From Herbaspirillum sp. (GTDB lineage: Bacteria; Pseudomonadota; Gammaproteobacteria; Burkholderiales; Burkholderiaceae_D): a DNA stretch of 64,000 bases. Positions 27,005 to 35,505 of this stretch are shown here, piece after piece. Numbering within the stretch: position 1 is the first letter of the stretch; each line of letters begins with the position of its first letter. The DNA is taken from NCBI GenBank assembly GCA_028292625.1, contig JAQGLY010000038.1:1-64000 (forward strand), read 5' to 3'. The notes beneath the pieces were generated by a model. The model was not told the DNA's origin, made no database searches, and was given only the letters and a program-made list of their open reading frames with translations. The position numbers and the translations under genes were made by a program.

Positions 27005-27814
27005 ATGTCCAAAGCTGCATTGTCCGACGTCGAACAGATCCCCGGCGCGCTGGGAAAAGGGGCCAACTACCATTGGCTGGCGACCCGGGACGTGGTCAAT
27101 ATGGCGATGGAGCCGCCCGCGCCGCGCACGCTGCAAATCGACTGCGAACCGCAGTCGGTGATCGTCAATCTCAGGCAGACCGCGATCGTCGTGATCGATA
27201 TGCAAAACGATTTTTGCACCAAAGGGGGATGGGTCGATCAAATCGGGGGCGACCCGAACCCGGATCGTGCACCGATTGCGCCGCTGCAGCGGCTGCTGCC
27301 TGCTTTGCGTGCGGCTGGCGTGCCGGTGATATGGGTAAACTGGGGCAACCGGCCGGATCTGCTCAACATGCCGCCCAACCAGATCCACCTGTACCAGCCT
27401 TCCGGCCGCGGCGTCGGCCTGGGCGACCCGCTCGCGAGCAACGGCGCGCCGGTCCTCGAAAAGGATTCATGGGCCGCGGCGGTGGTGGACGAACTGGCCC
27501 CCGATCCGGCCGATATCAAGGTCGACAAGTACCGCATCAGCGGGTTCTGGGATACGCCGCTCGACAGCATACTGCGCAACCTCGGCGTCAAATCGATATT
27601 GTTCGCCGGCGTCAATACCGATCAATGCGTGCTGCATTCCCTGACCGACGCCAATTTCCTCGGCTACGGCTGCGTGATGGTGGAGGACTGCTGCGCCACC
27701 ACGTCGCCCGCGTTCTGCACCGAAGCGACGGTATGGAACGTCAAGAAATGCTTCGGCTTCGTCACCGATTCGTCGCGCATATTGGCCGCGTTGCAGGCCA
27801 CGCCACCCGCCTGA
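27005..27814 (+). CDS. Isochorismatase-fold cysteine hydrolase 3 (RutB-like)
   Basis: A 269-aa amidase, longer than the two at 17-20 kb because of a 55-residue N-terminal extension before the core. The triad is Asp in VIDMQNDF, Lys in VDKYRISGF and Cys in NTDQCVLHS. KGGWVDQIGG after the Asp resembles RutB. AGAGGA lies before the ATG, and an upstream in-frame start is not favoured. It is monocistronic behind its own sigma-54 promoter and convergent with the LysR gene. Expected reaction: hydrolysis of a ureido or carbamoyl amide to ammonia and carbon dioxide. Confidence 0.85.
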   Translation: MSKAALSDVEQIPGALGKGANYHWLATRDVVNMAMEPPAPRTLQIDCEPQSVIVNLRQTAIVVIDMQNDFCTKGGWVDQIGGDPNPDRAPIAPLQRLLPALRAAGVPVIWVNWGNRPDLLNMPPNQIHLYQPSGRGVGLGDPLASNGAPVLEKDSWAAAVVDELAPDPADIKVDKYRISGFWDTPLDSILRNLGVKSILFAGVNTDQCVLHSLTDANFLGYGCVMVEDCCATTSPAFCTEATVWNVKKCFGFVTDSSRILAALQATPPA

Positions 27815-27819
27815 CAAGG

Positions 27820-28758
27820 CTATTTCTCGATCAATTCCTTGACGGTCTTGCCGATCAGGTCGCGCAGCCATTTGTGTTCGGTGGCCTGATGCACGCGTTC
27901 ATGCCAGAGTTGATAAAAACGCATGGCGGGAAATTTGATCGGCACGGTGAAGGTCTTCAGCGGCAGGCTTTTTTCGTAAAAGCGCAGGAATTGGCGGCCG
28001 GTGGTCAGCACCAGGTCCGACTGCAGCAGCATGTAAGGCATCTGGCCGAAGTACGCCGATTCGACCACCACGTTGCGCCGCATATTCTGCCGTTCCAGAA
28101 ACGCTTCGATCACGCCGTGATAGCCGGGCAGCATCTGCGACGGCGCCACATGCGGCAGCGACAAATAGTCTTCTATCGTCATCTGGTCCGGCGCCGTGCG
28201 TTTGGCGTACGCGCAATCGGCGCGCATGCTGCAGGCGATCGGTTCCTGGAACAGCTTGGACAGATGCAGATGCGACGGCGGTTCTTCCCAGTTGGCGATC
28301 ACCAGATCGAGGTCGCCGTCGGACAGCAGACGCACGAAGTCGACGTCGCGTCCGAGGCCATGGATCACGATGCGGCTTTTCGGCGATTCGCGCCGTACTC
28401 TGGCGACGATATTGGGCAGAAACTGCGTATCGAGATAGTCGGGCGCGGCGATGTTGAAGGTGCGCGCCTCTTCCTGCGCGATGAACGGTTTCTGGTGGAT
28501 GAACAGGCGCTCCATCTCGTCGAGGATGCGTTTGGCCGGACGCATCAGGCTTTCGCCGTGCTGGGTCGGAATCATGCCGCGCGCGCCGCGCACCAGCAAC
28601 GGATCGCCGGTCAGCTCGCGCAGCTTGCGCAGCGAAGCCGAGATCGACGGTTGCGGCTGGTTCAGTTTCATCGCCACCCGCGAGACGTTTTTCTCGGAGA
28701 GCAGCATGTACAGAATGCGGACCAGGTGGATATCGATGTGGGAAGGAAGCTTGGCCAT
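27820..28758 (-). CDS. LysR-family transcriptional regulator
   Basis: A 312-aa regulator. The N-terminal winged helix-turn-helix is visible (LLSEKNVSRVAMKLNQPQPSISASLRKL, residues 19-46), followed by a linker helix and a periplasmic-binding-like effector domain starting near FNIAAPDYLD. In NodD/LinR-like members of the family the effector domain begins in this way. It is the only classical transcription factor in the window. The target is unknown. The neighbouring LLM operon and its own gene are the nearest candidates. Confidence 0.88.
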   Translation of the reverse strand: MAKLPSHIDIHLVRILYMLLSEKNVSRVAMKLNQPQPSISASLRKLRELTGDPLLVRGARGMIPTQHGESLMRPAKRILDEMERLFIHQKPFIAQEEARTFNIAAPDYLDTQFLPNIVARVRRESPKSRIVIHGLGRDVDFVRLLSDGDLDLVIANWEEPPSHLHLSKLFQEPIACSMRADCAYAKRTAPDQMTIEDYLSLPHVAPSQMLPGYHGVIEAFLERQNMRRNVVVESAYFGQMPYMLLQSDLVLTTGRQFLRFYEKSLPLKTFTVPIKFPAMRFYQLWHERVHQATEHKWLRDLIGKTVKELIEK

Positions 28759-28779
28759 GACCCGAATGTTATGTTGGAA

Positions 28780-28806
28780 TATATTGATAATCCTATGTGC
28801 AATATA
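28780..28806. promoter_or_regulatory. Inverted repeat upstream of lysR-type gene, candidate operator
   Basis: TATATTG-N13-CAATATA lies 22-48 bp upstream of the LysR start. AT-rich dyads at this distance are typical autoregulatory sites of the family. Confidence 0.5.
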
Positions 28807-28848
28807 CTCCGTACCGAATAATTTGGTGGGTCATTCGCGTCATTTCGT

Positions 28849-30156
28849 TCAGAATTCCAGCAGCGTTTCGCGCAGCAGCTTTTTCGTATAGTGTGTCCGC
28901 GCCAGGCCGCGCCGTTGCAATGCCGGCACCAGTCCGTCGGTGACTTCGTGGATGTAGCGGCGGCTGATGTGGTGAAACGGCGCCTTGATCAGGAAGCCGT
29001 CGCCGCCGACCGCTTCCATGATCTCGCCCATCCTGTCGGCGACGCTGTCGGGGGTGCCCACCAGCTTGATCGATCCGGTGCTGCCGCCGTCGGCCACCAA
29101 TTGGCGCAAGGTCTTGCCGCTGCCCCATTGCTGAAACTTCTCCAGCGATCCCAGCCCGCCGTTGGTGGACAGCTTCTCGGGCAGCGGCCGGTCAAGTTCG
29201 TATTGGGAAAAATCGAGGTCGGTAAAGGCGCCGAGGAAAGCCAGCGTGCGGTGCACGTAGTCATCCGAATGCATGCCTTTATGGTAGGCGGCCTCGGCCG
29301 CTGCTTCGGTTTCGGCCAGCACCGGCGACGCCAGGAACAGCACCTTGACGTGGTCCGGGTTGCGGCCCAGCCTGGCGGCGCGCGCCCGCACATCGTCGCG
29401 ATAGGCTTTCATGCCTTCGATGCCGTTGGCCACGCCGATCACCGCATCCGCATGCTGCGCGGCGAATTCGCGCCCGCGCGGCGAGGCGCCGGCCTGCAGA
29501 TACATCGGACGTCCTTGCGGACACGGCACGGTATTGAGCGGGCCGCGGCACTTGAAATAGCGGCCCTCGAAATGAATCGGGCTGACCTTGGTGTAATCGG
29601 CGTAGGTATCGCTGTCGCGATCCATCACCACGGCATCCGGATCCCAGGAGCCGAACAAGCGATTGACCACCTCCATGTATTCGTCGGCCATGTCGTAGCG
29701 CAGTTCGCGCAGCGGCAGCGTGTCCATGCCGAAGTTCTGCGCGGCGGCGTCTTCGCCGCTGGTGACGATGTTCCAGCCGAAACGGCCTTCGCTGATGTTG
29801 TCGATGGTCGCCGCCAGCCGCGCCAGCAGGAAAGGGGGATAAGCCATCGTCGACAGTGTCGGCACGATGCCCAGGCGGCTGGTGTTGGCGCCGATCAGCG
29901 CGGCCAATGGCGCCGGGTCCTGCAGCGGAATCAGCGCCCCCAGCTTCAATCCCATTTTGGCGCTGCCGCCATAGATTTCGGAAACGTGCAGCTTGTCTTC
30001 CATCACCATGAAATCGAAGCAGGCGCGCTCCAGCGCCTGCGCCCATTCGACATGGAATTTTCCATTCCACGGTTTGCCGCCAGCGGATGCGAACGGCTGG
30101 TTCCATTCGTCGGTGCCGGCGCTGGCGAACCAGCCCAGGTGAAATTTTTTGCTCAT
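28849..30156 (-). CDS. LLM-class flavin monooxygenase 1 (NtaA/SnaA-type)
   Basis: A 435-aa FMN-dependent, luciferase-like monooxygenase of the NtaA/SnaA/DszA group, which uses FMNH2 supplied by a separate reductase. Family blocks are KKFHLGWF at 3-10, WNIVTSGED at 128-136, HFEGRYFKCRGP at 195-206 and QAGASPRGR at 221-229. It is the most divergent of the five paralogues here (for example HVEWAQ and SAKMGLKLG early in the chain, and PLRELRY where the others have PPRELRY). It is 22 nt behind paralogue 2, at the end of the molybdenum-hydroxylase operon. Likely role: N- or C-oxygenation leading to ring opening or dealkylation. Confidence 0.88.
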   Translation of the reverse strand: MSKKFHLGWFASAGTDEWNQPFASAGGKPWNGKFHVEWAQALERACFDFMVMEDKLHVSEIYGGSAKMGLKLGALIPLQDPAPLAALIGANTSRLGIVPTLSTMAYPPFLLARLAATIDNISEGRFGWNIVTSGEDAAAQNFGMDTLPLRELRYDMADEYMEVVNRLFGSWDPDAVVMDRDSDTYADYTKVSPIHFEGRYFKCRGPLNTVPCPQGRPMYLQAGASPRGREFAAQHADAVIGVANGIEGMKAYRDDVRARAARLGRNPDHVKVLFLASPVLAETEAAAEAAYHKGMHSDDYVHRTLAFLGAFTDLDFSQYELDRPLPEKLSTNGGLGSLEKFQQWGSGKTLRQLVADGGSTGSIKLVGTPDSVADRMGEIMEAVGGDGFLIKAPFHHISRRYIHEVTDGLVPALQRRGLARTHYTKKLLRETLLEF

Positions 30157-30178
30157 GCTTATCTCAACATTCTTTTCA

Positions 30179-31486
30179 TCAAAACTCTCTCAGGGTCTCG
30201 CGCAAGGTGTCCTTGGTGTACACGGTGCGAGTCAGCCCGCGCCGTTGCAGCGCCGGTACCAGGCCTTCGGTGATTTCATGAATGTAGCGGCGGTTGATCA
30301 GATGGAACGGCTCCTTCAGCAGGAAGCCGTCGCCGCCGACCGCTTCCATCGCCGCGCCCATTTTTTCGGCGACCTGGTCGGGGGTGCCGATCAATTCGAT
30401 CGACGATTGCGGGCCGTTCTCGACCGTCAACTGGCGCAGCGTCTTGCCGCTGCCGAATTGCTGGAACGCATCGAGCGAGCCTTGCTCGCCATTGGTGGTG
30501 AGCTTGCCGGGCAAGGGTTGGTCCAGTTCGTATTGCGAAAAGTCGATGTCGGTGAAGGAGCCGAACAAGGCCAGGGTTTGTTCGATGAAGGATTTCGACG
30601 AGACGCCGCGCTGGTATTTTTCGCGCGCTTCTTCCTCGGTTTCGCCCAGCACCGGGGCGGCCAGGAACAGCACCTTGACGTCGTCCGGGTTGCGGCCGGC
30701 GGCGTCCGCCTTGGCGCGCACGTCGTCGCGGTATTCCTTCATCGCCGTCACGCCGTGCATGATGGCGATAATGGAATCGGCATGCTTGCCGGCAAATGCG
30801 CGTCCGCGCGGCGAACCGCCGGCCTGGACGTAGGTCGGACGTCCCTGCGGACTCGGCGCGGTGTTCAGCGGGCCGCGGCACTTGAAAAATTTTCCTTCGA
30901 AATGGATCGGGCGCACCTTGGTGAAATCGGCGTAGGTGTCGGTCGCGCGATCCATCACCACCGCATCCGCATCCCAGGACGTGAACAGTTGGTTGACCAC
31001 TTGCATGTATTCATCCGCCATTTCGTAGCGCAGTTCGCGCGGCGGCAGTTTGTCCATGCCGAAATTCTGCGCCGCCAGGTCTTCGCCGCTGGTGACGATG
31101 TTCCAGCCATAGCGGCCGCCGGCGATATGGTCCAGCGTGGCGGCCAGACGTGCCAGCAGGAACGGCGGGTAGGCCAGCGTGGACAGGGTGGAAACGATGC
31201 CGATGTTGGTGGTGGCAGCGCCGATCAGGGCCGCCAGCGGCGCCGGGTCGTGCTTGGGCGCCATGATGCCGTTTTTCAGGTAGATCTCCGTGCTGTGTCC
31301 GTAGGAGTCGGACACCATCAGCGTGTCTTCCAGCATCAGGTAATCGAAACAGGCGCGCTCCAGCGTTTTGGCCATCTCGATATAGAACTTGCCATCCCAT
31401 GGCTTGCCGCCGCCGGATGAAAAGGGATGGTTCCATTGATCCAGCGCAAAACTGGTGAACCAGCCCAGATGGAATTTTTTGGTCAT
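30179..31486 (-). CDS. LLM-class flavin monooxygenase 2
   Basis: A 435-aa paralogue with KKFHLGWF, WNIVTSGED, HFEGKFFKCRGP and QAGGSPRGR at the same positions as the others. AAAGGAG lies 9 nt before the ATG at 31486, and the start overlaps the end of the molybdenum-hydroxylase large subunit by four bases (ATGA). The coupling argues that hydroxylation by that enzyme directly precedes this flavin-dependent step. The flavin reductase is not adjacent. The only candidate in the window is at 57657. Confidence 0.9.
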   Translation of the reverse strand: MTKKFHLGWFTSFALDQWNHPFSSGGGKPWDGKFYIEMAKTLERACFDYLMLEDTLMVSDSYGHSTEIYLKNGIMAPKHDPAPLAALIGAATTNIGIVSTLSTLAYPPFLLARLAATLDHIAGGRYGWNIVTSGEDLAAQNFGMDKLPPRELRYEMADEYMQVVNQLFTSWDADAVVMDRATDTYADFTKVRPIHFEGKFFKCRGPLNTAPSPQGRPTYVQAGGSPRGRAFAGKHADSIIAIMHGVTAMKEYRDDVRAKADAAGRNPDDVKVLFLAAPVLGETEEEAREKYQRGVSSKSFIEQTLALFGSFTDIDFSQYELDQPLPGKLTTNGEQGSLDAFQQFGSGKTLRQLTVENGPQSSIELIGTPDQVAEKMGAAMEAVGGDGFLLKEPFHLINRRYIHEITEGLVPALQRRGLTRTVYTKDTLRETLREF

Positions 31487-33840
31487 GGCATTTCTCCTTT
31501 GGATGCGTGCGCGCGAATGCGCGCCTGTTCGGCCAGCGCCCATACCCTGGACGGCGACAAGGGCAGTTCCGTCACGTCGACGCCGAGCGCGGCCGATACG
31601 GCGTTGCCGACGGCGGCGGCGACCGCCAGGATGCCGCCTTCACCGGCGCCCTTGACGCCGAGCGGGTTGGAAAGCGCCGGGTGCGACGCCAGCGTGACGC
31701 CTCTGACGTTGGGAAAATCGGTGGCGGTCGGCAGCAGATAATCGGCCAGCGACGCGTTGAGCAATTGCGCCTGATCGTCGTACACCAGGTGATCGAGAAA
31801 CACCCCGCCCAGTCCTTGCACGATCGCGCCGATCAGCTGGCCGTGGACCAGCATCGGGTTCAGGATGCGGCCGACGTCGTCCACCGCCACATAATCGAGC
31901 ACCTCGACCTGGCCGGTTTTCGGATCGACCGCGACGTGCGCCGCATGCGAGCCATAGCCGAAGGTGTGATACTGATTGAAAAAAGTGCCTTCGGCGCTGA
32001 GCGCAATACCGTGATGCGCCGCGACGCCGGCCAGTTCCTGCCAGCTCAGGAGCGCGCCGCCGGGCGCCGTCACGCCATCGTCGGACACCAGCAGAGCGGA
32101 CCCGGGGCAATGGAAATGGCGCGCCGCCGCGTCGAGCAACAGCGCCCGCAGTTTCTGGGTGGCGTCGAGTACGGCGCAGCCGCCCATGGTGGCGGAGCGC
32201 GAGTGATAACTGCCGAAGCCTTCGGCCAGCAGGGTGGTGGAGCCGTGCAGCACGCGCACGCGGTGCGGCGCCACACCCAGCGTCTCGGCGGCGACCTGGG
32301 TCAAGCCGGTGGCGATGCCCTGGCCGATGGCGCTGGAGCCGACCGCCACCGTGAATGTACCGTGCGCATCGAGCGAGGCTTTGGCGTTTTCGCGCGGCGC
32401 GCCGCCGGAATCTTCAATGAAGCAGGCGATGCCTGCACCGTGTCTGCGGCCGTCGATCAGCCGGCCTTGTTGTTGAAATATGTCGGTCCAGCCGATTTCC
32501 GCGATGCAGCGCTCGAAGGCGGCGTGGTAGTCGCCGGTGTCGAGAACGGCTTCGCCCTCGAACGGCACCAGATGGCCGAGCGAGTAGGGGAGTTCGGCAT
32601 GCGGAATCAGGTTCTTGCGGCGCAATGCGATCGGGTCGATCTTCAGTTCGCGCGCGGCGATGTCGATCATTCGCTCGCGGAAGAAGGTCGCTTCGACGTT
32701 GCCGGGTCCGCGATACGTGCCGACCGGCGTCTTGCTGGTCATGATGGACGCCACCTCGATCTCGAAAGCCGGGATCCGGTATGGTCCGTGCAGAAATTGC
32801 AGGGTCTTGGCCGGCACCACGCCGCCGCCGGTGCGGATGTAGGCGCCCATGTCGGTGAACACGCGTCCGCGCAGGCCGAGTATGGTGCCGTCGCGCGCGC
32901 AGGCGATCGTCAGTTCGCAATCCGCCTGGCGCGAATGATTGGTGGCCATCAGGTGTTCGCGCCGGTCTTCTATCCATTTGACCGGCCGCTGCAGCTGCCG
33001 CGCCGCAAACGGAATCAGGAAGTCTTCCGGATAAAACTCGCCGCGCACGCCGAATCCGCCGCCGACGCTGACCTCGATCAGGTCGACCTGTTCCGGCGGC
33101 AAGCCGAGCATGGCGGCCAGCATCTTGCGATTGAAAAACGCGGCTTTGGCGGCGCCGTGCACCGTCATGTGTTGCGCGGCGGCGTCCCATTGCGCCAGCA
33201 GGCCGCGCGTTTCGAGCGTGACGGCGGTCTGGCGCTGCGAACGAAAGGTTTCCGTGCGCACATAGTCCGCGTTGTCGAAGACCCGCTCCGGCGCGCCCAG
33301 CACCGAGGTGTAGCGCCAGGCGACGTTGCTGCCGCTGGCTTCGAACAGCAGCGTAGCGTTTGCTTCGGCCGCGGCGCAGTCGGGTATGGCCGGCAACGGT
33401 TCGATGTCCAGCCCGATCAATTCCAGCGCGTCCTCGGCCAGCGCGCGGCTGTCGGCGATCACCAGCGCGATCGGTTCGCCTACATAGCGCACCTTGTCGC
33501 TGGCGATCACCGGTTGCAGATAAGGCCGGTATTGCGGCACGTCGGCCAGCCGCGGCCTGATGATCGGAATGTCCAGCCCGCCGCGCGCGATATCGGCGGC
33601 CGTGAAGACCGCATGCACGCCGGGGGCGGCGCGCGCCGCGCCGATGTCGAGCCCGGCGATGCGGCCATGCGCCATCGGGCTGCGCAAGACGGCCGCGTGC
33701 AGCATGTCGGGCCGGTGCAGGTCGTCGACAAAGATCGCGCGCCCGGTCAGCAGCGCGGCATCCTCGACCCGTTCCATCGGCTGTCCGATCAACGCGCCAG
33801 TGGATGCGCCGCCATGCAGCTTGGTTTCCGGTGCGTTCAT
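31483..33840 (-). CDS. Molybdenum hydroxylase 2, molybdopterin subunit (aldehyde oxidase/CoxL-like)
   Basis: A 785-aa large subunit. VGGGFGVRGEFYPED in the first half, SAIGQGIATG and the C-terminal KGAGEGGILA with the catalytic Glu place it in the CO-dehydrogenase-like/aldehyde-oxidoreductase branch. The CO-dehydrogenase active-site loop AYRCSFR is absent, and TYRGPGNVEA occupies its place, so this is not a CO dehydrogenase. Four-base overlaps join it to the FeS subunit before it and to LLM 2 behind it. Substrate: probably an N-heterocycle or aldehyde. Confidence 0.87.
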   Translation of the reverse strand: MNAPETKLHGGASTGALIGQPMERVEDAALLTGRAIFVDDLHRPDMLHAAVLRSPMAHGRIAGLDIGAARAAPGVHAVFTAADIARGGLDIPIIRPRLADVPQYRPYLQPVIASDKVRYVGEPIALVIADSRALAEDALELIGLDIEPLPAIPDCAAAEANATLLFEASGSNVAWRYTSVLGAPERVFDNADYVRTETFRSQRQTAVTLETRGLLAQWDAAAQHMTVHGAAKAAFFNRKMLAAMLGLPPEQVDLIEVSVGGGFGVRGEFYPEDFLIPFAARQLQRPVKWIEDRREHLMATNHSRQADCELTIACARDGTILGLRGRVFTDMGAYIRTGGGVVPAKTLQFLHGPYRIPAFEIEVASIMTSKTPVGTYRGPGNVEATFFRERMIDIAARELKIDPIALRRKNLIPHAELPYSLGHLVPFEGEAVLDTGDYHAAFERCIAEIGWTDIFQQQGRLIDGRRHGAGIACFIEDSGGAPRENAKASLDAHGTFTVAVGSSAIGQGIATGLTQVAAETLGVAPHRVRVLHGSTTLLAEGFGSYHSRSATMGGCAVLDATQKLRALLLDAAARHFHCPGSALLVSDDGVTAPGGALLSWQELAGVAAHHGIALSAEGTFFNQYHTFGYGSHAAHVAVDPKTGQVEVLDYVAVDDVGRILNPMLVHGQLIGAIVQGLGGVFLDHLVYDDQAQLLNASLADYLLPTATDFPNVRGVTLASHPALSNPLGVKGAGEGGILAVAAAVGNAVSAALGVDVTELPLSPSRVWALAEQARIRAHASKGEMP

Positions 33841-34340
33841 TTGGCGGCCTCCGGGACTTGCTGCGCGGCGCGGGCCAGGTCACGCGCTTCCGCAATCGCC
33901 GCGACGATCGGCAGGTAGCCGGTGCAGCGGCAGAGATTGCCGGACAGGACGGCGCGGATACGGTCTTCATCGGCATCCGGCTCGTCGCGCAGCAAGGCAT
34001 CGGCGGTAGTCAATATGCCGGCCGTGCAAAAGCCGCATTGCAGCGCATGATGTTTGCGAAACGCGCGCTGCAGCGGCGAAAGTTCCTGATCTTTCGCCAG
34101 GCCTTCGACGGTGGTGATCCGCGCGCCTTCGGCCTGCACCGCGAGCACCAGGCAGGAGCGTACCGCCGCGCCGTCGATCTGCACGGTGCAGCTGCCGCAT
34201 ACGCCGTGTTCGCAGCCGACGTGGGTGCCGGTCAACAGCAATTGGTGGCGCAGGCAATCGGCCAGCGTGGTGCGCGGCTCGACCTCGGCGTCGGCCGCGA
34301 CGCCGTTGACGTGGAATTGAATCCGGACCAGGTTGCTCAT
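33837..34340 (-). CDS. Molybdenum hydroxylase 2, [2Fe-2S] subunit
   Basis: A 167-aa small subunit with two [2Fe-2S] centres: a plant-type motif CEHGVCGSCTV and a second motif CGFCTAG and NLCRCTGY. It carries electrons from the molybdenum centre to the FAD subunit. It is translationally coupled by ATGA overlaps on both sides. Paralogous to 48163-48636. Confidence 0.92.
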   Translation of the reverse strand: MSNLVRIQFHVNGVAADAEVEPRTTLADCLRHQLLLTGTHVGCEHGVCGSCTVQIDGAAVRSCLVLAVQAEGARITTVEGLAKDQELSPLQRAFRKHHALQCGFCTAGILTTADALLRDEPDADEDRIRAVLSGNLCRCTGYLPIVAAIAEARDLARAAQQVPEAAK

Positions 34341-35215
34341 GCCGGCTCCGTCAATGCAATGCCGGCGGCGCGCGCCAGTGCGCGCTCCGCCAATGTGCCG
34401 AGCAGCGCGCGCCGGTAGGCCGCGCTGCCATGCATATCGTCCGGCGGATCGACCGCCGCGCCGATCGCCGCGGCGACCGATGCGATCAGCGCGGCGTCGA
34501 TTTTTTTGCCGTCGAGCATGGCTTCGGCGGCGTGCAGACGGCGCGGCAGGTCCGCCACGCCGATCACGCCGATATGCGGAGCCAGCGCACAGCCGTCATC
34601 GTCCATATCGAAAAATACGGCGATGCCGGCCAATGCGAAGTCGCCTTTGCGGCGCGAGAATTCCTCGAAGGCCCAGCGCCGATCCGGCTTCCATGGCGGC
34701 AGATGGATGTCGACGATCAACTCGTCGGCTGCCAGTTGGGTGGAAAGTGTGCCCGTGAAAAAGTCGGCGGCGGCAATGCGGCGTTGGCCCGCGCTGCCGA
34801 CGACCGTGATGTGCGCATCGCAAGCCACCGCGATGCCGGGCATCTCGGCGGCGGGGTCGGCATGCGCCAGACTTCCGCCGACCGTGCCGCGATTACGGAT
34901 CTGATAGTGCGCGACGTGCGCGATGGCGGCGCACAGTAGCGGATGCGCGGCGGCCAGGGCGAGGTTGCGTTCGATGTCGCACCAGCGCACCAGCGCGCCG
35001 AGGCGGACGCCGTCCGCCTGAATGCGAATGTGCGCCAGATCCGGCAACCTGCCGATATCGACCAACAGGCTGGGCGCCGCCATGCGGAACGCCAGCATGG
35101 GCATCAGGCTTTGGCCGCCGGCGATGGCCTTGGCGTCGCCGTCATGCGCCTGCAGCAACGCAACCGCCTGTTCGAGCGTGGCGGGCCGTGCGTACTCGAA
35201 CTGTGGTGGTTTCAT
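34337..35215 (-). CDS. Molybdenum hydroxylase 2, FAD-binding subunit (CoxM-like)
   Basis: A 292-aa medium subunit. AIAGGQSLMPML near residues 30-41 and RNRGTVGGSLAHADPAAEMP near 110-129 form the FAD pyrophosphate site. The ATG at 35215 is chosen because FEYARPATLEQAV, the conserved family start, follows directly, with AAGG upstream. An in-frame ATG 18 codons earlier is possible. This is the first gene of the unit medium-small-large-LLM2-LLM1. Its promoter lies 256 bp upstream, beyond a repeat element. Confidence 0.9.
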   Translation of the reverse strand: MKPPQFEYARPATLEQAVALLQAHDGDAKAIAGGQSLMPMLAFRMAAPSLLVDIGRLPDLAHIRIQADGVRLGALVRWCDIERNLALAAAHPLLCAAIAHVAHYQIRNRGTVGGSLAHADPAAEMPGIAVACDAHITVVGSAGQRRIAAADFFTGTLSTQLAADELIVDIHLPPWKPDRRWAFEEFSRRKGDFALAGIAVFFDMDDDGCALAPHIGVIGVADLPRRLHAAEAMLDGKKIDAALIASVAAAIGAAVDPPDDMHGSAAYRRALLGTLAERALARAAGIALTEPA

Positions 35216-35293
35216 GTGCCGCCTTGAAATCGATAAAAGAGATGCTTCATCGGAGTTTTCTGTGGGCATTCTTTGAATTTTCCCCTCGGAGGC

Positions 35294-35400
35294 GATCCTT
35301 CGATACGGGCTGACGCCCTACTCAGGACGAACGGTTTTCTCTAAATTTTCCCAAAAACCCGTTCGTCCTGAGTAGTCGCATGGCGACGTATCGCAGGATC
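35294..35400. repeat. REP-like inverted repeat (copy 2) in operon leader
   Basis: The arms GATCCTTCGATACG and CGTATCGCAGGATC enclose CTACTCAGGACGAACGG / CCGTTCGTCCTGAGTAG with a loop of about 30 nt. It shares the core and the adjoining GGTTTTCT with 3260-3425 but not its outer arms. It sits between the sigma-54 promoter at 35471 and the gene at 35215, so it would be transcribed as a long hairpin in the leader. Confidence 0.72.
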
Positions 35401-35470
35401 ACCTCATCAGGTAAAACTTCAGTGCTTTAAAAATTACCCAGACAAAAGTCTGAAAAACCAAAAAGGTATA

Positions 35471-35486
35471 TGCAAGCGTCGTGCCA
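35471..35486 (-). promoter_or_regulatory. Sigma-54 promoter for molybdenum hydroxylase 2-LLM operon
   Basis: On the minus strand: TGGCAC-gacgc-TTGCA, a perfect consensus, 255 bp from the first ATG. A small hairpin CAGAC-aaaa-GTCTG (35439-35452) and the repeat at 35294-35400 lie in between. Confidence 0.8.
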
Positions 35487-35505
35487 GTGTGTGGATCCGA
35501 GACCG

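Noticed and set aside
31483..35215. Carbon monoxide dehydrogenase
   Set aside because: The large subunit lacks the AYRCSFR loop. The operon carries LLM monooxygenases instead of Cox accessory genes.
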